A stretch of 11,663 bases of DNA from Bacteroidota bacterium (GCA_028877045.1 JAGWPQ010000263.1:1-11663), one strand, 5' to 3'; positions 1-7,448 are shown, counted from the first letter of the stretch. Notes: generated by a model not told the origin, from the sequence alone. Numbers and translations are program-made.

Positions 1-697
1 AGGTCCGCATCCGCATCGCGGTTTCAGTGCCATCAGTTTTATTTACAAAGGAGGCATTCATCATCGCGACAGCAGAGGAAATGATCACATCGTTTACGAA
101 GGTGGTACGCAATGGACGCATGCAGGATTGGGAATTGTTCACAGCGAAAGAGTGCCTGAAAATATTTTTGATTTCGGCGGAAAACAAGAACTGTTGCAGG
201 TTTGGGTAAACACACCGGCTGCTCATAAAATGGATGTTCCGCATTATTATCCTGCAAGTGCCGAAGAAACGCCAACTGTAAAAACAGATGATGGATTAAC
301 GATCATAAGAGTTCCGGCAGGAGAATTAAATGGCGTGAAAGGGATCATTCCAACATTTACAAAAGTGAACACATTCATGGGTGAAATGAAAACAAACGGC
401 TCTTTCAGTTTTTCATTTCCTTCAAATCACCAAACCATTTTTTATGTTTTGAGCGGCGATGTTTTAATCAATGACTCAACAAAAATCAGCAGCAAACAAA
501 TGGCATTATTCAATAAGGAAGGCGAAACATTTTCAATTAAAGCAACCGCCGACAGTTTGTTTTTTGTTGGAAGCGGTGAACCGATTAACGAACCGATCGC
601 GGCACACGGGCCATTTGTAATGAACACACAAACAGAGATCATGGAAGCTTTTAGAGATTACCGGGTAGGAAAAATGGGCGTATTGATAGAAGATTAA
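1..697 (+). CDS. Pirin family protein, 5'-truncated by the window edge
   Basis: This is the C-terminal 231 residues of a pirin, a bicupin metal-binding protein of the cytoplasm; bacterial members include quercetinase-like enzymes and regulators of redox metabolism. The visible part opens with the pirin signature GPHPHRGF, continues with HHRDSRGN and QWTHAGLGIVHSE, and ends with a typical Pirin_C segment (GPFVMNT, then AFRDYRVGKMG). By alignment with human pirin the four metal ligands (His56, His58, His101, Glu103) correspond to His3, His5, His47 and Glu49 of this fragment, so the metal site is intact. About 50-60 N-terminal residues appear to lie upstream. The reading frame is open from base 2 with no stop before 695. 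A yceI-like gene follows after 48 bases, so co-transcription is likely. The substrate, if it is an enzyme, cannot be read from the sequence. Confidence 0.95.
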   Translation, partial: GPHPHRGFSAISFIYKGGIHHRDSRGNDHIVYEGGTQWTHAGLGIVHSERVPENIFDFGGKQELLQVWVNTPAAHKMDVPHYYPASAEETPTVKTDDGLTIIRVPAGELNGVKGIIPTFTKVNTFMGEMKTNGSFSFSFPSNHQTIFYVLSGDVLINDSTKISSKQMALFNKEGETFSIKATADSLFFVGSGEPINEPIAAHGPFVMNTQTEIMEAFRDYRVGKMGVLIED

Positions 698-745
698 ATT
701 TTAAAACAATCATAATAAATATTAAAACAATTAAAAATTAAGATC

Positions 746-1273
746 ATGGCAACTTACATAATTGATGCAGCACACAGTGAAATTACTTTTAAAGTAAAAC
801 ACTTAATGATTACCAATGTAACCGGAAGTTTTACAAAATTTGACGCAACATTAGAATCATCAAAAGAAGATTTTACAGATGCAAAGATTTCTTTCAACGC
901 AGATGTAACAAGCATTTCAACAAACAACGAACAAAGGGATGGTCATTTAAAAAGCGATGATTTCTTTGCAGCTGAAAAATTTCCTGCACTTACTTTTACT
1001 TCATCATCATTTAAAAAAATATCTGATGAAGAATATAAATTAATTGGTGATCTGACCATTCGCGATGTTACCAAACAAATCGAACTGGCTGTTGAATATG
1101 GCGGCACTGCAACAGATCCTTACGGACAGGTAAAATCGGGTTTTGAGATCAGCGGCAAAATAAACCGTAAAGATTTTGGATTGGTTTGGACCGCAACAAC
1201 CGAAGCCGGCGGTATTGTTGTGAGCGACGAAGTAAAATTAAATTTGGCCGTTCAAATGATCAAAGAGGCATAA
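746..1273 (+). CDS. YceI family protein, cytoplasmic form
   Basis: This 175-residue protein has the YceI lipocalin-like layout. It begins with IDAAHSEITFKVKHLMITNVTGSF (split here as IDAAHSEITF and KVKHLMITNV), has a middle NNEQRDGHLKSDDFF segment near residues 53-67 and FPALTFTS near 72-79, and ends with the family's conserved C-terminal sheet containing a FGLVW motif. YceI proteins bind isoprenoid-type lipids in a beta-barrel; E. coli YceI is periplasmic with a signal peptide, whereas this one starts directly with the domain and lacks an export signal, so it probably acts in the cytoplasm. The ATG is preceded by an A/T-rich leader without a Shine-Dalgarno, as usual in Bacteroidota. It sits between pirin and an FMN reductase with gaps of 48 and 34 bases, which suggests one operon concerned with redox or quinone chemistry. 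That role is inference; the family assignment is firm. Confidence 0.93.
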   Translation: MATYIIDAAHSEITFKVKHLMITNVTGSFTKFDATLESSKEDFTDAKISFNADVTSISTNNEQRDGHLKSDDFFAAEKFPALTFTSSSFKKISDEEYKLIGDLTIRDVTKQIELAVEYGGTATDPYGQVKSGFEISGKINRKDFGLVWTATTEAGGIVVSDEVKLNLAVQMIKEA

Positions 1274-1307
1274 GTTTTGTTCTCTGGCAATAAATAAAAA
1301 AGATAAA

Positions 1308-1874
1308 ATGAAAATTTCAATTGTTTCGGGAAGCCCAAGAAAAGAAAGCGCAACATTCAGAGTGGCTTTATTTTTAAAAAATGTATTGGAAGAAAAAACC
1401 AGTCATGAAGTTGATATAATTGATGTGAGGGATTATAATGTGCCGGTGTTGTTACAAAACGTAATTACATCTGTCGAGAACGCACCTGATGATTTAAAAG
1501 TACTGGCTGAAAAAATGTTTTCGTCCAATGCATTTATTTTGGTGACACCTGAATACAACGGAAGCTATACGCCGGCATTAAAAAATCTGTTCGATCATTT
1601 TCCCAAACAAACACATAAGGCATTTGGAATAGTTACGGCATCGCCCGGCGCTATGGGCGGAATGCGTGCCACACAACAATTGCAATTATTAATTAATGCA
1701 TTATTCGGTATCGCTTCACCCTTCATGTTAGTAACACCTTTGGTTGATAAGAAGTTTGATGAAGGCGGAAATCTTCTGGAAGCCGCATTCCAGAAAGCTG
1801 TCGACACATTTATTCATGAATTCTTGTGGTTGGCCGAAAGTGTGAGGCCCGAACTTCAACCTGTATATAATTAA
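1308..1874 (+). CDS. NADPH-dependent FMN reductase family (flavodoxin-like) protein
   Basis: This 188-residue flavodoxin-like oxidoreductase has the usual length of its family, which includes quinone, chromate and azo-dye reductases. The FMN phosphate-binding loop is SGSPRKESATFR at residues 7-18. The second flavin loop is TPEYNGSYTPALKNLFDHF, near residue 80, and SPGAMGGMRATQQLQLL near 110-126 is the dimer and flavin-contacting segment of the family. It uses NAD(P)H to reduce FMN or a quinone-like acceptor in the cytoplasm; the actual acceptor cannot be deduced. It is the third gene of the pirin - YceI - reductase set and is followed 4 bases after its stop by a strong hairpin terminator, so it is probably the last gene of that transcript. 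The ATG is preceded by an A-rich stretch. Confidence 0.92.
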   Translation: MKISIVSGSPRKESATFRVALFLKNVLEEKTSHEVDIIDVRDYNVPVLLQNVITSVENAPDDLKVLAEKMFSSNAFILVTPEYNGSYTPALKNLFDHFPKQTHKAFGIVTASPGAMGGMRATQQLQLLINALFGIASPFMLVTPLVDKKFDEGGNLLEAAFQKAVDTFIHEFLWLAESVRPELQPVYN

Positions 1875-1878
1875 CTTT

Positions 1879-1920
1879 AAAAGAAAGTGGCGCTGTTGTA
1901 ACTTCGCCACTTTCTTTTTT
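1879..1920 (+). terminator. Rho-independent terminator after the FMN reductase gene
   Basis: A perfect 14-bp stem pairs 1879-1892 (core AGAAAGTGGCG) with 1905-1918, around a 12-base loop, and runs straight into a T-rich tract ending at 1920. It lies 4 bases after the FMN reductase stop. The purF-like ATG comes only 10 bases later, which leaves no room for a normal promoter between the two. The hairpin may therefore also lie inside the leader of the next gene. Confidence 0.85.
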
Positions 1921-1930
1921 AATACATACC

Positions 1931-3778
1931 ATGAGTGACGAAATAAAACATGAGTGCGGACTTGCTTTTGTACGCCTGAGAAAACCTTTTTCATATTACC
2001 TGCAACAATACGGGTCGGTTATGTATGGTTTAAATAAACTGTACCTGCTTATGGAAAAGCAACATAACCGCGGGCAAGATGGGGCCGGTATTGCCACAGT
2101 TAAATTAAATGTTGAACCGGGTTACCCTTTTTTGCATCGTATCCGAAGTAACGCACAACAACCCATTGCCGATATTTTTTTTAAGATAGGACAAGAACTT
2201 AATGAATTAGAAAAATATCAGAACGATATTAAATTGCATCCGGGCTTACTGAAAGGCCACCTTCCGTTATTGGGTGAATTATTAATGGGCCATCTCCGTT
2301 ATGGCACTCAGGGGAAAAATAATGTTGAATTCTGCCATCCATTCATAAAAAGAAATATTCAGCCGGGAAGAAATTTAGCACTGGCCGGGAATTTTAATTT
2401 GGTGAACACAGACGAATTGTATGATCTGTTGAACATGGAGCCGGGTGAATTTCAAAAGCAAAGCGATCTGGCCGCAATGATGGAAGTCATTCATCATTTC
2501 CTGGTAAAAGAAGATGAAGAAAATCCAAACAATGCAAATATTGCAAACGTTTTAAAAAAATCAGTTCCGTTATTCGATGGTGGTTATACTGTTGGTGGAT
2601 TGGTCGGCAACGGCCACAGCTTTGTGATGCGTGATGCACACGGCATCAGGCCTGCATATTATTTTATTAATGATGAATTCATTGTTTCGGCAAGCGAACG
2701 TGCTGCCATCCGTACAACATTTAATGTTGGCGAAAATGAAGTGCTGGAACTAATGCCCGGCAATGCTTTGATCATCGATGATAAAGGAAATTATACCATC
2801 ACTCAAATCGTCGAACCAAAAGAAAGAAGGGCTTGTTCGTTCGAAAGAATTTATTTTTCACGCGGCAGCGATGAAAAAATTTACAGAGAAAGAATTGCAC
2901 TTGGTTATCATTTAAGCCGGCGCGTTTTAGAAAACATCCATAACGATCTAAAAAATACCATTTTCTCATACATCCCCAATACCGCCGAAGTTGCGTTCTT
3001 TGGTTTGGTTAAAGGAATGGAAGATTATCTTAATCAAATTAAAGTACAACGTATTTTAAGTTGGGGCAACGATTTTACCGAAGAGAAATTGCAGGAGATG
3101 ATCACCAGAAAAATCCGTCAGGAAAAAATTGCCATCAAAGATGTAAAACTCCGCACTTTTATTACTGAAGATGCGAACCGGAACGAAATGGTGCAACACG
3201 TTTACGATATTACTTATGGCACTGTTCGCAAGGGTTTGGACACTTTGGTTGTGATCGATGATAGCATTGTCCGTGGCACCACTTTACGCGAAAGCATTGT
3301 CAGAATGTTGGCACGGCTAGGGCCAAAGAAAATCTTAGTTCTTTCATCTGCTCCGCAAATTCGTTATCCAGATTGTTATGGAATTGATATGAGCAAATTG
3401 GGCGATTTCATTGCATTTCGTGCTGCCATTGAATTGCTGAAAGAACGAGGAATGGAATATCTCTTAAAAGAACTCGCAGAAAAATGTAAAGAGCTGCAAC
3501 GCAATAATCAATTGCATATTGAGAATGTTGTTCGTCAGGTTTATAAACCTTTTACAACAGAAGAAATTTCAAATAAAATTGCACAATTAATTACGCCTCC
3601 CGAAATTGATTTATCTGTTGAGGTAATTTATCAAACCATTGAAGATCTGCATGACTCTTGTCCAACCAATACCGGCGACTGGTATTTTACCGGCAATTAT
3701 CCAACACCCGGTGGCAATAAAGTTTGCAATAAAGCTTTCCTGAATTATATGGAAGGAAAAAATGTAAGAGGATATTAA
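1931..3778 (+). CDS. purF: Amidophosphoribosyltransferase, long Bacteroidota-type PurF
   Basis: This protein would catalyse the first step of purine synthesis, transferring glutamine-derived ammonia to PRPP to form phosphoribosylamine. Residues 1-8 are a short propeptide ending before Cys9 in HECG, the N-terminal nucleophile of class-II glutaminases; this position supports the chosen start. Glutaminase motifs follow: QHNRGQDGAG, GHLRYGTQGK and MRDAHGIRP. The phosphoribosyltransferase half carries the PRPP-binding loop VVIDDSIVRGTT at residues 440-451 and then APQIRYPDCYGIDM. At 615 residues it is about 110 longer than E. coli PurF. The extra length comes from insertions in the glutaminase domain (about residues 55-110) and the transferase domain (about 370-410), plus a tail containing YFTGNYPTPGG. 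I know this long form from other Bacteroidota. Some members of the phylum also carry a shorter canonical PurF, so this copy may be a paralogue. A SixA-like gene follows after 32 bases. Confidence 0.88.
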   Translation: MSDEIKHECGLAFVRLRKPFSYYLQQYGSVMYGLNKLYLLMEKQHNRGQDGAGIATVKLNVEPGYPFLHRIRSNAQQPIADIFFKIGQELNELEKYQNDIKLHPGLLKGHLPLLGELLMGHLRYGTQGKNNVEFCHPFIKRNIQPGRNLALAGNFNLVNTDELYDLLNMEPGEFQKQSDLAAMMEVIHHFLVKEDEENPNNANIANVLKKSVPLFDGGYTVGGLVGNGHSFVMRDAHGIRPAYYFINDEFIVSASERAAIRTTFNVGENEVLELMPGNALIIDDKGNYTITQIVEPKERRACSFERIYFSRGSDEKIYRERIALGYHLSRRVLENIHNDLKNTIFSYIPNTAEVAFFGLVKGMEDYLNQIKVQRILSWGNDFTEEKLQEMITRKIRQEKIAIKDVKLRTFITEDANRNEMVQHVYDITYGTVRKGLDTLVVIDDSIVRGTTLRESIVRMLARLGPKKILVLSSAPQIRYPDCYGIDMSKLGDFIAFRAAIELLKERGMEYLLKELAEKCKELQRNNQLHIENVVRQVYKPFTTEEISNKIAQLITPPEIDLSVEVIYQTIEDLHDSCPTNTGDWYFTGNYPTPGGNKVCNKAFLNYMEGKNVRGY

Positions 3779-3810
3779 ATATTTGAGATTTTTGATTTTA
3801 GATTTGATTA

Positions 3811-4305
3811 ATGAAACAATTATTAATCATACGTCATGCAAAAAGCAGCTGGGATTATTCGATAATGAATGATTTTGACCGGCCACTAAACGAACGCGGT
3901 CATCACGATGCAATGCTGATGGCCACAAGGTTAATCGAAAAGAAAATAAACATTGATGCTTTTATTTCGAGTCCGGCGAAAAGAGCGTTCACGACTGCAA
4001 CTTATTTTGCTGAGGCGTTTGGTGAAAAAGAAAAAAACATTATTACATTTCCTGAACTATATCACGCACCCGCTGATGTTTTTTATAATGTTATCAGCAA
4101 AACCAATGATTCATTTGATTCAATTGCCGTCTTTTCGCATAATCCGGGAATTACCGAATTTGTAAACCAGCTCACCAACCGCCAAATAGTCAATATGCCT
4201 ACCTGCGCTGTATTTGCGGTAAAAGCCAATGTTACATATTGGAAATTATTTCCTGCTGCCAAAAAAGAGTTTTTATTTTTCGATTTCCCGAAACTTAATT
4301 CCTGA
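3811..4305 (+). CDS. SixA-like histidine phosphatase (phosphoglycerate-mutase superfamily)
   Basis: This 164-residue protein belongs to the histidine phosphatase superfamily and most resembles the small phosphohistidine phosphatase SixA, which removes phosphate from histidine-phosphotransfer domains. The catalytic set is complete: Arg8-His9 in LLIIRHAKSSWD (His9 would carry the phosphate), Arg58 in ISSPAKRAFTTA, Glu82 in FPELYHA and His110 in FSHNPGITEFV. There is no signal peptide or additional domain, so it is cytoplasmic. It follows the purF-like gene after 32 bases of AT-rich spacer containing a small GATTT-type tandem, and probably shares its transcript. The true substrate is unknown; related Bacteroidota proteins are annotated only by similarity, and linkage to purF does not indicate one. 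Confidence 0.88.
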   Translation: MKQLLIIRHAKSSWDYSIMNDFDRPLNERGHHDAMLMATRLIEKKINIDAFISSPAKRAFTTATYFAEAFGEKEKNIITFPELYHAPADVFYNVISKTNDSFDSIAVFSHNPGITEFVNQLTNRQIVNMPTCAVFAVKANVTYWKLFPAAKKEFLFFDFPKLNS

Positions 4306-4479
4306 GTTCTGTTTAAACATTGAAAAATTGTTTTTATATGTTTAAAAACCAAAATCAGTTTTTCACAAAAAACATATCTGAAATACAGATAATCGCCTTT
4401 TTAAACAGTTTTTTTCTAATTAATGCCTCTCTTTAAATCTTTTGCTAATTTTTAACCCTTAAAGTGCTTCCATTTCTAC
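4306..4479. other. AT-rich intergenic spacer with two weak inverted repeats
   Basis: No coding potential is visible in this stretch between the SixA-like gene and the promoter of the exported protein. It holds an inverted repeat with 9-base arms, TTTAAACAT at 4312-4320 and ATGTTTAAA at 4338-4346, and a 6-bp hairpin with a 5-base loop, TATCTG at 4375-4380 against CAGATA at 4386-4391. The second is followed by T-runs at 4397-4402 and 4409-4415. Either could end transcription from the SixA-like gene, but both stems are AT-rich and weak. Confidence 0.4.
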
Positions 4480-4487
4480 TATTTTTG
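4480..4487 (+). promoter_or_regulatory. Bacteroidota -7 promoter box for the gene at 4531
   Basis: TATTTTTG at this position fits the Bacteroidota -7 consensus TAnnTTTG exactly. It would place the transcription start near 4494, about 37 bases before the ATG, a normal leader length. A clear TTG at the usual -33 distance is not visible, so the call rests on the -7 box and its position alone. Confidence 0.5.
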
Positions 4488-4530
4488 TCACACTTTCTAA
4501 AAAGGATTCAATTCCTTACAATTAAAGAAA

Positions 4531-5334
4531 ATGAAAAAAACTTTTTTATTCCTGCTTAGTATTGTTTGTATTGTTTCAGCAAATGCACAATTGAGTAAAC
4601 TTTTTGAGAAAAAGAAGAAAACTGAAACTCAAAAAACCGTAAAACCTGTTGCAGTGCCAAAGCCTCCAAAAGCCACCACCCCAAAAATAGATTGGAGTAA
4701 AATTGATTTATCTAAAAGACCTGCCGATCATTTTGTGTTTCAATATGGAAGTGACTTTTTTTTGAGTCATCCCGACAGTATAAAATCAAAAGGATCCAGC
4801 CGTCATTTTAATTTTTATGTAATGATGGATAAGCCCATGAAAAACAATCCAAAATTCAGTTTAGCGTATGGCCTAGGTCTTGGAAGCTGCAATATGTTTT
4901 TCGATCATGAATATGTAAAAGTTGCCGGTACCGGTGCTACATTGGCATTCGACAGCACCACAATTTACAAAAAATCGAAGGTTACAACTTTTTATGTTGA
5001 AGCTCCTGTTGAAATAAGATATTATTCTGATCCGGAACATCCCAATAAATCGTGGAAAACCGCGCTGGGTCTGAAACCGGGCATTTTATTAAAATCATAT
5101 TTTAAAGGAAAGAACCTTGAAGATAGAAACGGCAATTCCGTGTATGGTCCAACTTATATTCTTAAAGAAAGCAGCACCAGATTCATAAACAGCGCTATGG
5201 TTGCATTTACAGCAAGGGTTGGATATGGAAATATTTCACTGCACACTGATTTTCAGCTTACTCCTTATTTAAAATCGGGAGCAGGACCCGCTCTTAATAC
5301 TATGTCAATTGGAATAACGGTAAGCGGATTATAA
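4531..5334 (+). CDS. Exported beta-barrel-type protein with Lys/Pro-rich N-terminal linker
   Basis: This 267-residue protein has a clear signal peptide (MKKTFLFLLSIVCIVSANA, cleaved before Gln20). The mature N-terminus is strongly basic and low in complexity: a KKKK cluster near residues 27-30, then a Lys/Pro/Thr-rich linker to about residue 52. From about residue 65 to the end the sequence alternates aromatic or hydrophobic and polar residues, with Gly-rich turns such as YGLGLGS and ARVGYGN, as in small outer-membrane beta-barrels of the Bacteroidota (PorT/OmpW-like annotations). The final strand, MSIGITVSGL, would be the barrel closing strand. I infer location in the outer membrane. I do not recognise a specific family and assign no function. 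It has its own promoter candidate upstream and its own terminator downstream, so it is probably transcribed alone. Confidence 0.72.
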   Translation: MKKTFLFLLSIVCIVSANAQLSKLFEKKKKTETQKTVKPVAVPKPPKATTPKIDWSKIDLSKRPADHFVFQYGSDFFLSHPDSIKSKGSSRHFNFYVMMDKPMKNNPKFSLAYGLGLGSCNMFFDHEYVKVAGTGATLAFDSTTIYKKSKVTTFYVEAPVEIRYYSDPEHPNKSWKTALGLKPGILLKSYFKGKNLEDRNGNSVYGPTYILKESSTRFINSAMVAFTARVGYGNISLHTDFQLTPYLKSGAGPALNTMSIGITVSGL

Positions 5335-5352
5335 TTTCATAAAAATATTTTT

Positions 5353-5388
5353 AAAGCCTTACTTTATTTTTATGAGTAAGGCTTTTTT
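5353..5388 (+). terminator. Rho-independent terminator after the exported barrel-type gene
   Basis: An 11-bp perfect stem, AAAGCCTTACT at 5353-5363 against AGTAAGGCTTT at 5375-5385, encloses an 11-base loop and is followed by T residues to 5388. It begins 18 bases after the stop codon of the upstream gene and about 30 bases before the hflX start, so it separates the two transcripts. Confidence 0.88.
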
Positions 5389-5419
5389 ATTGAACGATAT
5401 TTGCAAAAAATAAACGAGT

Positions 5420-6607
5420 TTGATAGAGAAACAACATAAAATAAGAAGCGAAGAAAAAGCGGTGTTGATTGGGATAATCTTAAAAGAACAAACCGACGAA
5501 CAGGTCAACGAATATTTGGATGAACTTGCGTTTCTGGCCGAAACAGCCGGTGCCATAACCGTAAAAAGGTTCACTCAAAAAATGCCTCATGCCGATAGCA
5601 AAACATTTGTTGGAAAAGGAAAATTAGAAGAAATAAAAAATTATGTCGCTGCAAAAAATATTGACCTTGCCATTTTTGATGATGAATTAACCGGATCGCA
5701 AATAAGTAATATTGAAAAAGTAATTGGTATAAAAACGATCGATCGAAGCGATTTAATTCTCGACATATTTGCACGCCGTGCCAGAACCGCACAGGCCAAA
5801 GTACAGGTAGAACTTGCACAATATCAATATTTATTACCACGGTTAAAAGGAATGTGGCAACACCTGGAACGGCAAGGCGGCGGTATCGGAACCCGCGGTC
5901 CGGGTGAAACAGAAATAGAAACCGATCGCCGAATCGTAAAAGATAAAATTTCTTTATTAAGAAAAAGACTGGGCGATATCGATAAACAATCTTTCACTCA
6001 AAGAAAAGAACGCGGCGAATTTATTCGCGTTTCGTTGGTTGGCTATACCAATGTTGGTAAAAGCACGTTGATGAATTTATTGAGCAAGAGCGATGTTTTT
6101 GCTGAGAATAAATTATTTGCAACATTAGATACCACTACCAGAAAAGTTGTTTTCGAAAACACGCCATTTTTATTAAGCGATACCGTTGGATTCATTCGCA
6201 AGTTGCCGCATCATTTGATAGAAAGTTTTAAAAGTACTTTGGACGAAGTACGTGAAGCCGATATTTTACTGCACGTTGTTGATATCTCTCATCCGCAGCA
6301 CGAAGAACAAATGGGTACCGTAAATAAAATGTTGCAGGAACTAAAAGCTTTCGAAAAGCCCATCCTCACTGTGTTTAACAAGATGGATCTCTACGAAGAA
6401 AAAAATTTTGACGAATGGCTGGATGAAAGTGTGCAACAGGAAATCTTACGCGAACTAAAAGAAAAATGGGAGCGTAACACAGAAAATAATTGTGTGTTTG
6501 TTTCGGCACTCGAAAGAAAAAATATTGATGCACTTCGTGAATTTATTTTAAACAAGGTTCGCGAATTATATAAAATTCGTTATCCTTACCGTGAAGTTCA
6601 TTTTTAA
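5420..6607 (+). CDS. hflX: Ribosome-associated GTPase HflX
   Basis: HflX is a GTPase that binds the 50S subunit and splits stalled or stress-damaged ribosomes. The HflX-specific N-terminal domain shows KTFVGKGKLEEI (around residues 60) and the Gly-rich linker GGGIGTRGPGETEIETDRR near 154-172. The G domain has G1 GYTNVGKST at 208-216, ATLDTT as switch I, G3 DTVGF at 254-258, G4 NKMD at 320-323 and a G5-like VSAL. All nucleotide-binding residues are intact and the 395-residue length is normal. No ATG fits the start: the frame has a stop at 5411-5413, and the TTG at 5420 is the first plausible start codon, giving an N-terminus like that of homologues (EEKAVLIGI). The next GTG, at 5462, would cut into this conserved beginning. 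The gene lies alone between a terminator and a convergent gene. Confidence 0.95.
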   Translation: MIEKQHKIRSEEKAVLIGIILKEQTDEQVNEYLDELAFLAETAGAITVKRFTQKMPHADSKTFVGKGKLEEIKNYVAAKNIDLAIFDDELTGSQISNIEKVIGIKTIDRSDLILDIFARRARTAQAKVQVELAQYQYLLPRLKGMWQHLERQGGGIGTRGPGETEIETDRRIVKDKISLLRKRLGDIDKQSFTQRKERGEFIRVSLVGYTNVGKSTLMNLLSKSDVFAENKLFATLDTTTRKVVFENTPFLLSDTVGFIRKLPHHLIESFKSTLDEVREADILLHVVDISHPQHEEQMGTVNKMLQELKAFEKPILTVFNKMDLYEEKNFDEWLDESVQQEILRELKEKWERNTENNCVFVSALERKNIDALREFILNKVRELYKIRYPYREVHF

Positions 6608-6608
6608 T

Positions 6609-6624
6609 TTTTTTTATAAAAAAA
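6609..6624. terminator. Possible weak bidirectional A/T terminator between convergent genes
   Basis: A perfect 16-base palindrome, seven T, AT, seven A, fills nearly all of the 19-base gap between the stop codons of hflX and the convergent exported-protein gene. Read either way it gives a run of U in RNA. It has no GC stem, so any termination would be weak; the position is the main argument. Confidence 0.3.
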
Positions 6625-6626
6625 CA

Positions 6627-7448
6627 TTAGAGCCTCACACCAATACCTACGGTTACATAAAATAAATTCATTCCATTTTCACCCTGCAATAAATGTTGCG
6701 GCATAACATAACTTGGTGTAACAGACGCATTGAACTTTCCTGCAACAAATACCACCGGCATTGAAAATTCATACGCTAAAATATTAAAACTATTTACATT
6801 CTCTGTTACTTGCTGTTGAGAAACCGGTATGCCCAACACATCTTTTTGTTGAAGAAACGTTTTAGAAAAATTCTGAGTGCCTGCATATAAATATGCCGAC
6901 GGATCAAGAGCAAACGCAATAGGGCTTCCGGTTTCATGAATGATGAAGATATGATCCACGCCTGCTGTTGCACCAATATCGGTTTGTGCATCACTGAATT
7001 TTAAATCAGCTCCCATATTGATATTGATGATCTTGTTGGTATATGCTGTATTAATTCCTGTCTGAGATTTTAAAGCCGATTGTGGTAATAACATTTTGTC
7101 TTTATATAAAATCTGCGTATAAAAAATATTGCCGTTAAAATGTTTTGTCTGATTGAATTTATATCCGGCTTCAATTGTTGTGCCTGCATAAGTAGTAGAC
7201 ATCAGCGCATTGTGAACAAAGATGAAATTGCCCTGTGCGTATAATCCATTTTTTAGCTGAAATCCAATATTGGGCAGCAATCCATTGCTTTGCAAACTAT
7301 CAGTTCTTCCAAAATAATGCAGTTTCGATTGAAAGTTAAATCCTGCATTAAATTCATTCTTTCTGTTACTACTGTCTTGCTGGCTCAGGCAAAACAGCGG
7401 AAAAAGCATTGCTATCAAAAGCGAATACTTGCTTTTGGGGGTACACAT
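6627..7448 (-). CDS. Uncharacterised exported protein, probable outer-membrane beta-barrel
   Basis: This 273-residue protein opens with a basic stretch and a hydrophobic signal segment (KYSLLIAMLFPLFCLS, residues 7-22), with likely cleavage before Gln23. The Cys at residue 20 is not in a proper lipobox (PLFC), so I do not call it a lipoprotein. The mature part is rich in Asn, Gln, Gly and aromatic residues and alternates in the manner of beta-strands, for example GLYAQGNFIFVHN, TTIEAGYKFN and the terminal LFYVTVGIGVRL, which resembles a barrel closing strand. No enzymatic motif or known domain is recognisable. The gene converges on hflX with only 19 bases between stop codons. Its upstream spacer of about 108 bases shows no convincing promoter, so it may be read from its own weak promoter or through from the repeat-protein gene upstream. 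Confidence 0.7.
   Translation of the reverse strand: MCTPKSKYSLLIAMLFPLFCLSQQDSSNRKNEFNAGFNFQSKLHYFGRTDSLQSNGLLPNIGFQLKNGLYAQGNFIFVHNALMSTTYAGTTIEAGYKFNQTKHFNGNIFYTQILYKDKMLLPQSALKSQTGINTAYTNKIININMGADLKFSDAQTDIGATAGVDHIFIIHETGSPIAFALDPSAYLYAGTQNFSKTFLQQKDVLGIPVSQQQVTENVNSFNILAYEFSMPVVFVAGKFNASVTPSYVMPQHLLQGENGMNLFYVTVGIGVRL

Noticed and set aside
3799..3806. TAGATTTG, an exact match to the Bacteroidota -7 box, just before the SixA-like gene.
   Set aside because: It lies only 4 bases before the ATG, so transcription would start inside the gene. There is no -33 box at the right distance, and the spacer is a GATTT-type simple tandem that gives such matches by chance.
5396..5403. GATATTTG as a possible -7 promoter box for hflX.
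   Set aside because: It has one mismatch at an invariant position, no TTG about 20 bases upstream, and would leave a leader of only about 7-10 bases.
6627..7448. Lipoprotein assignment from Cys20 of the exported protein.
   Set aside because: The residues before the Cys (PLF) do not fit a lipobox, and a signal peptidase I site before Gln23 is more plausible.
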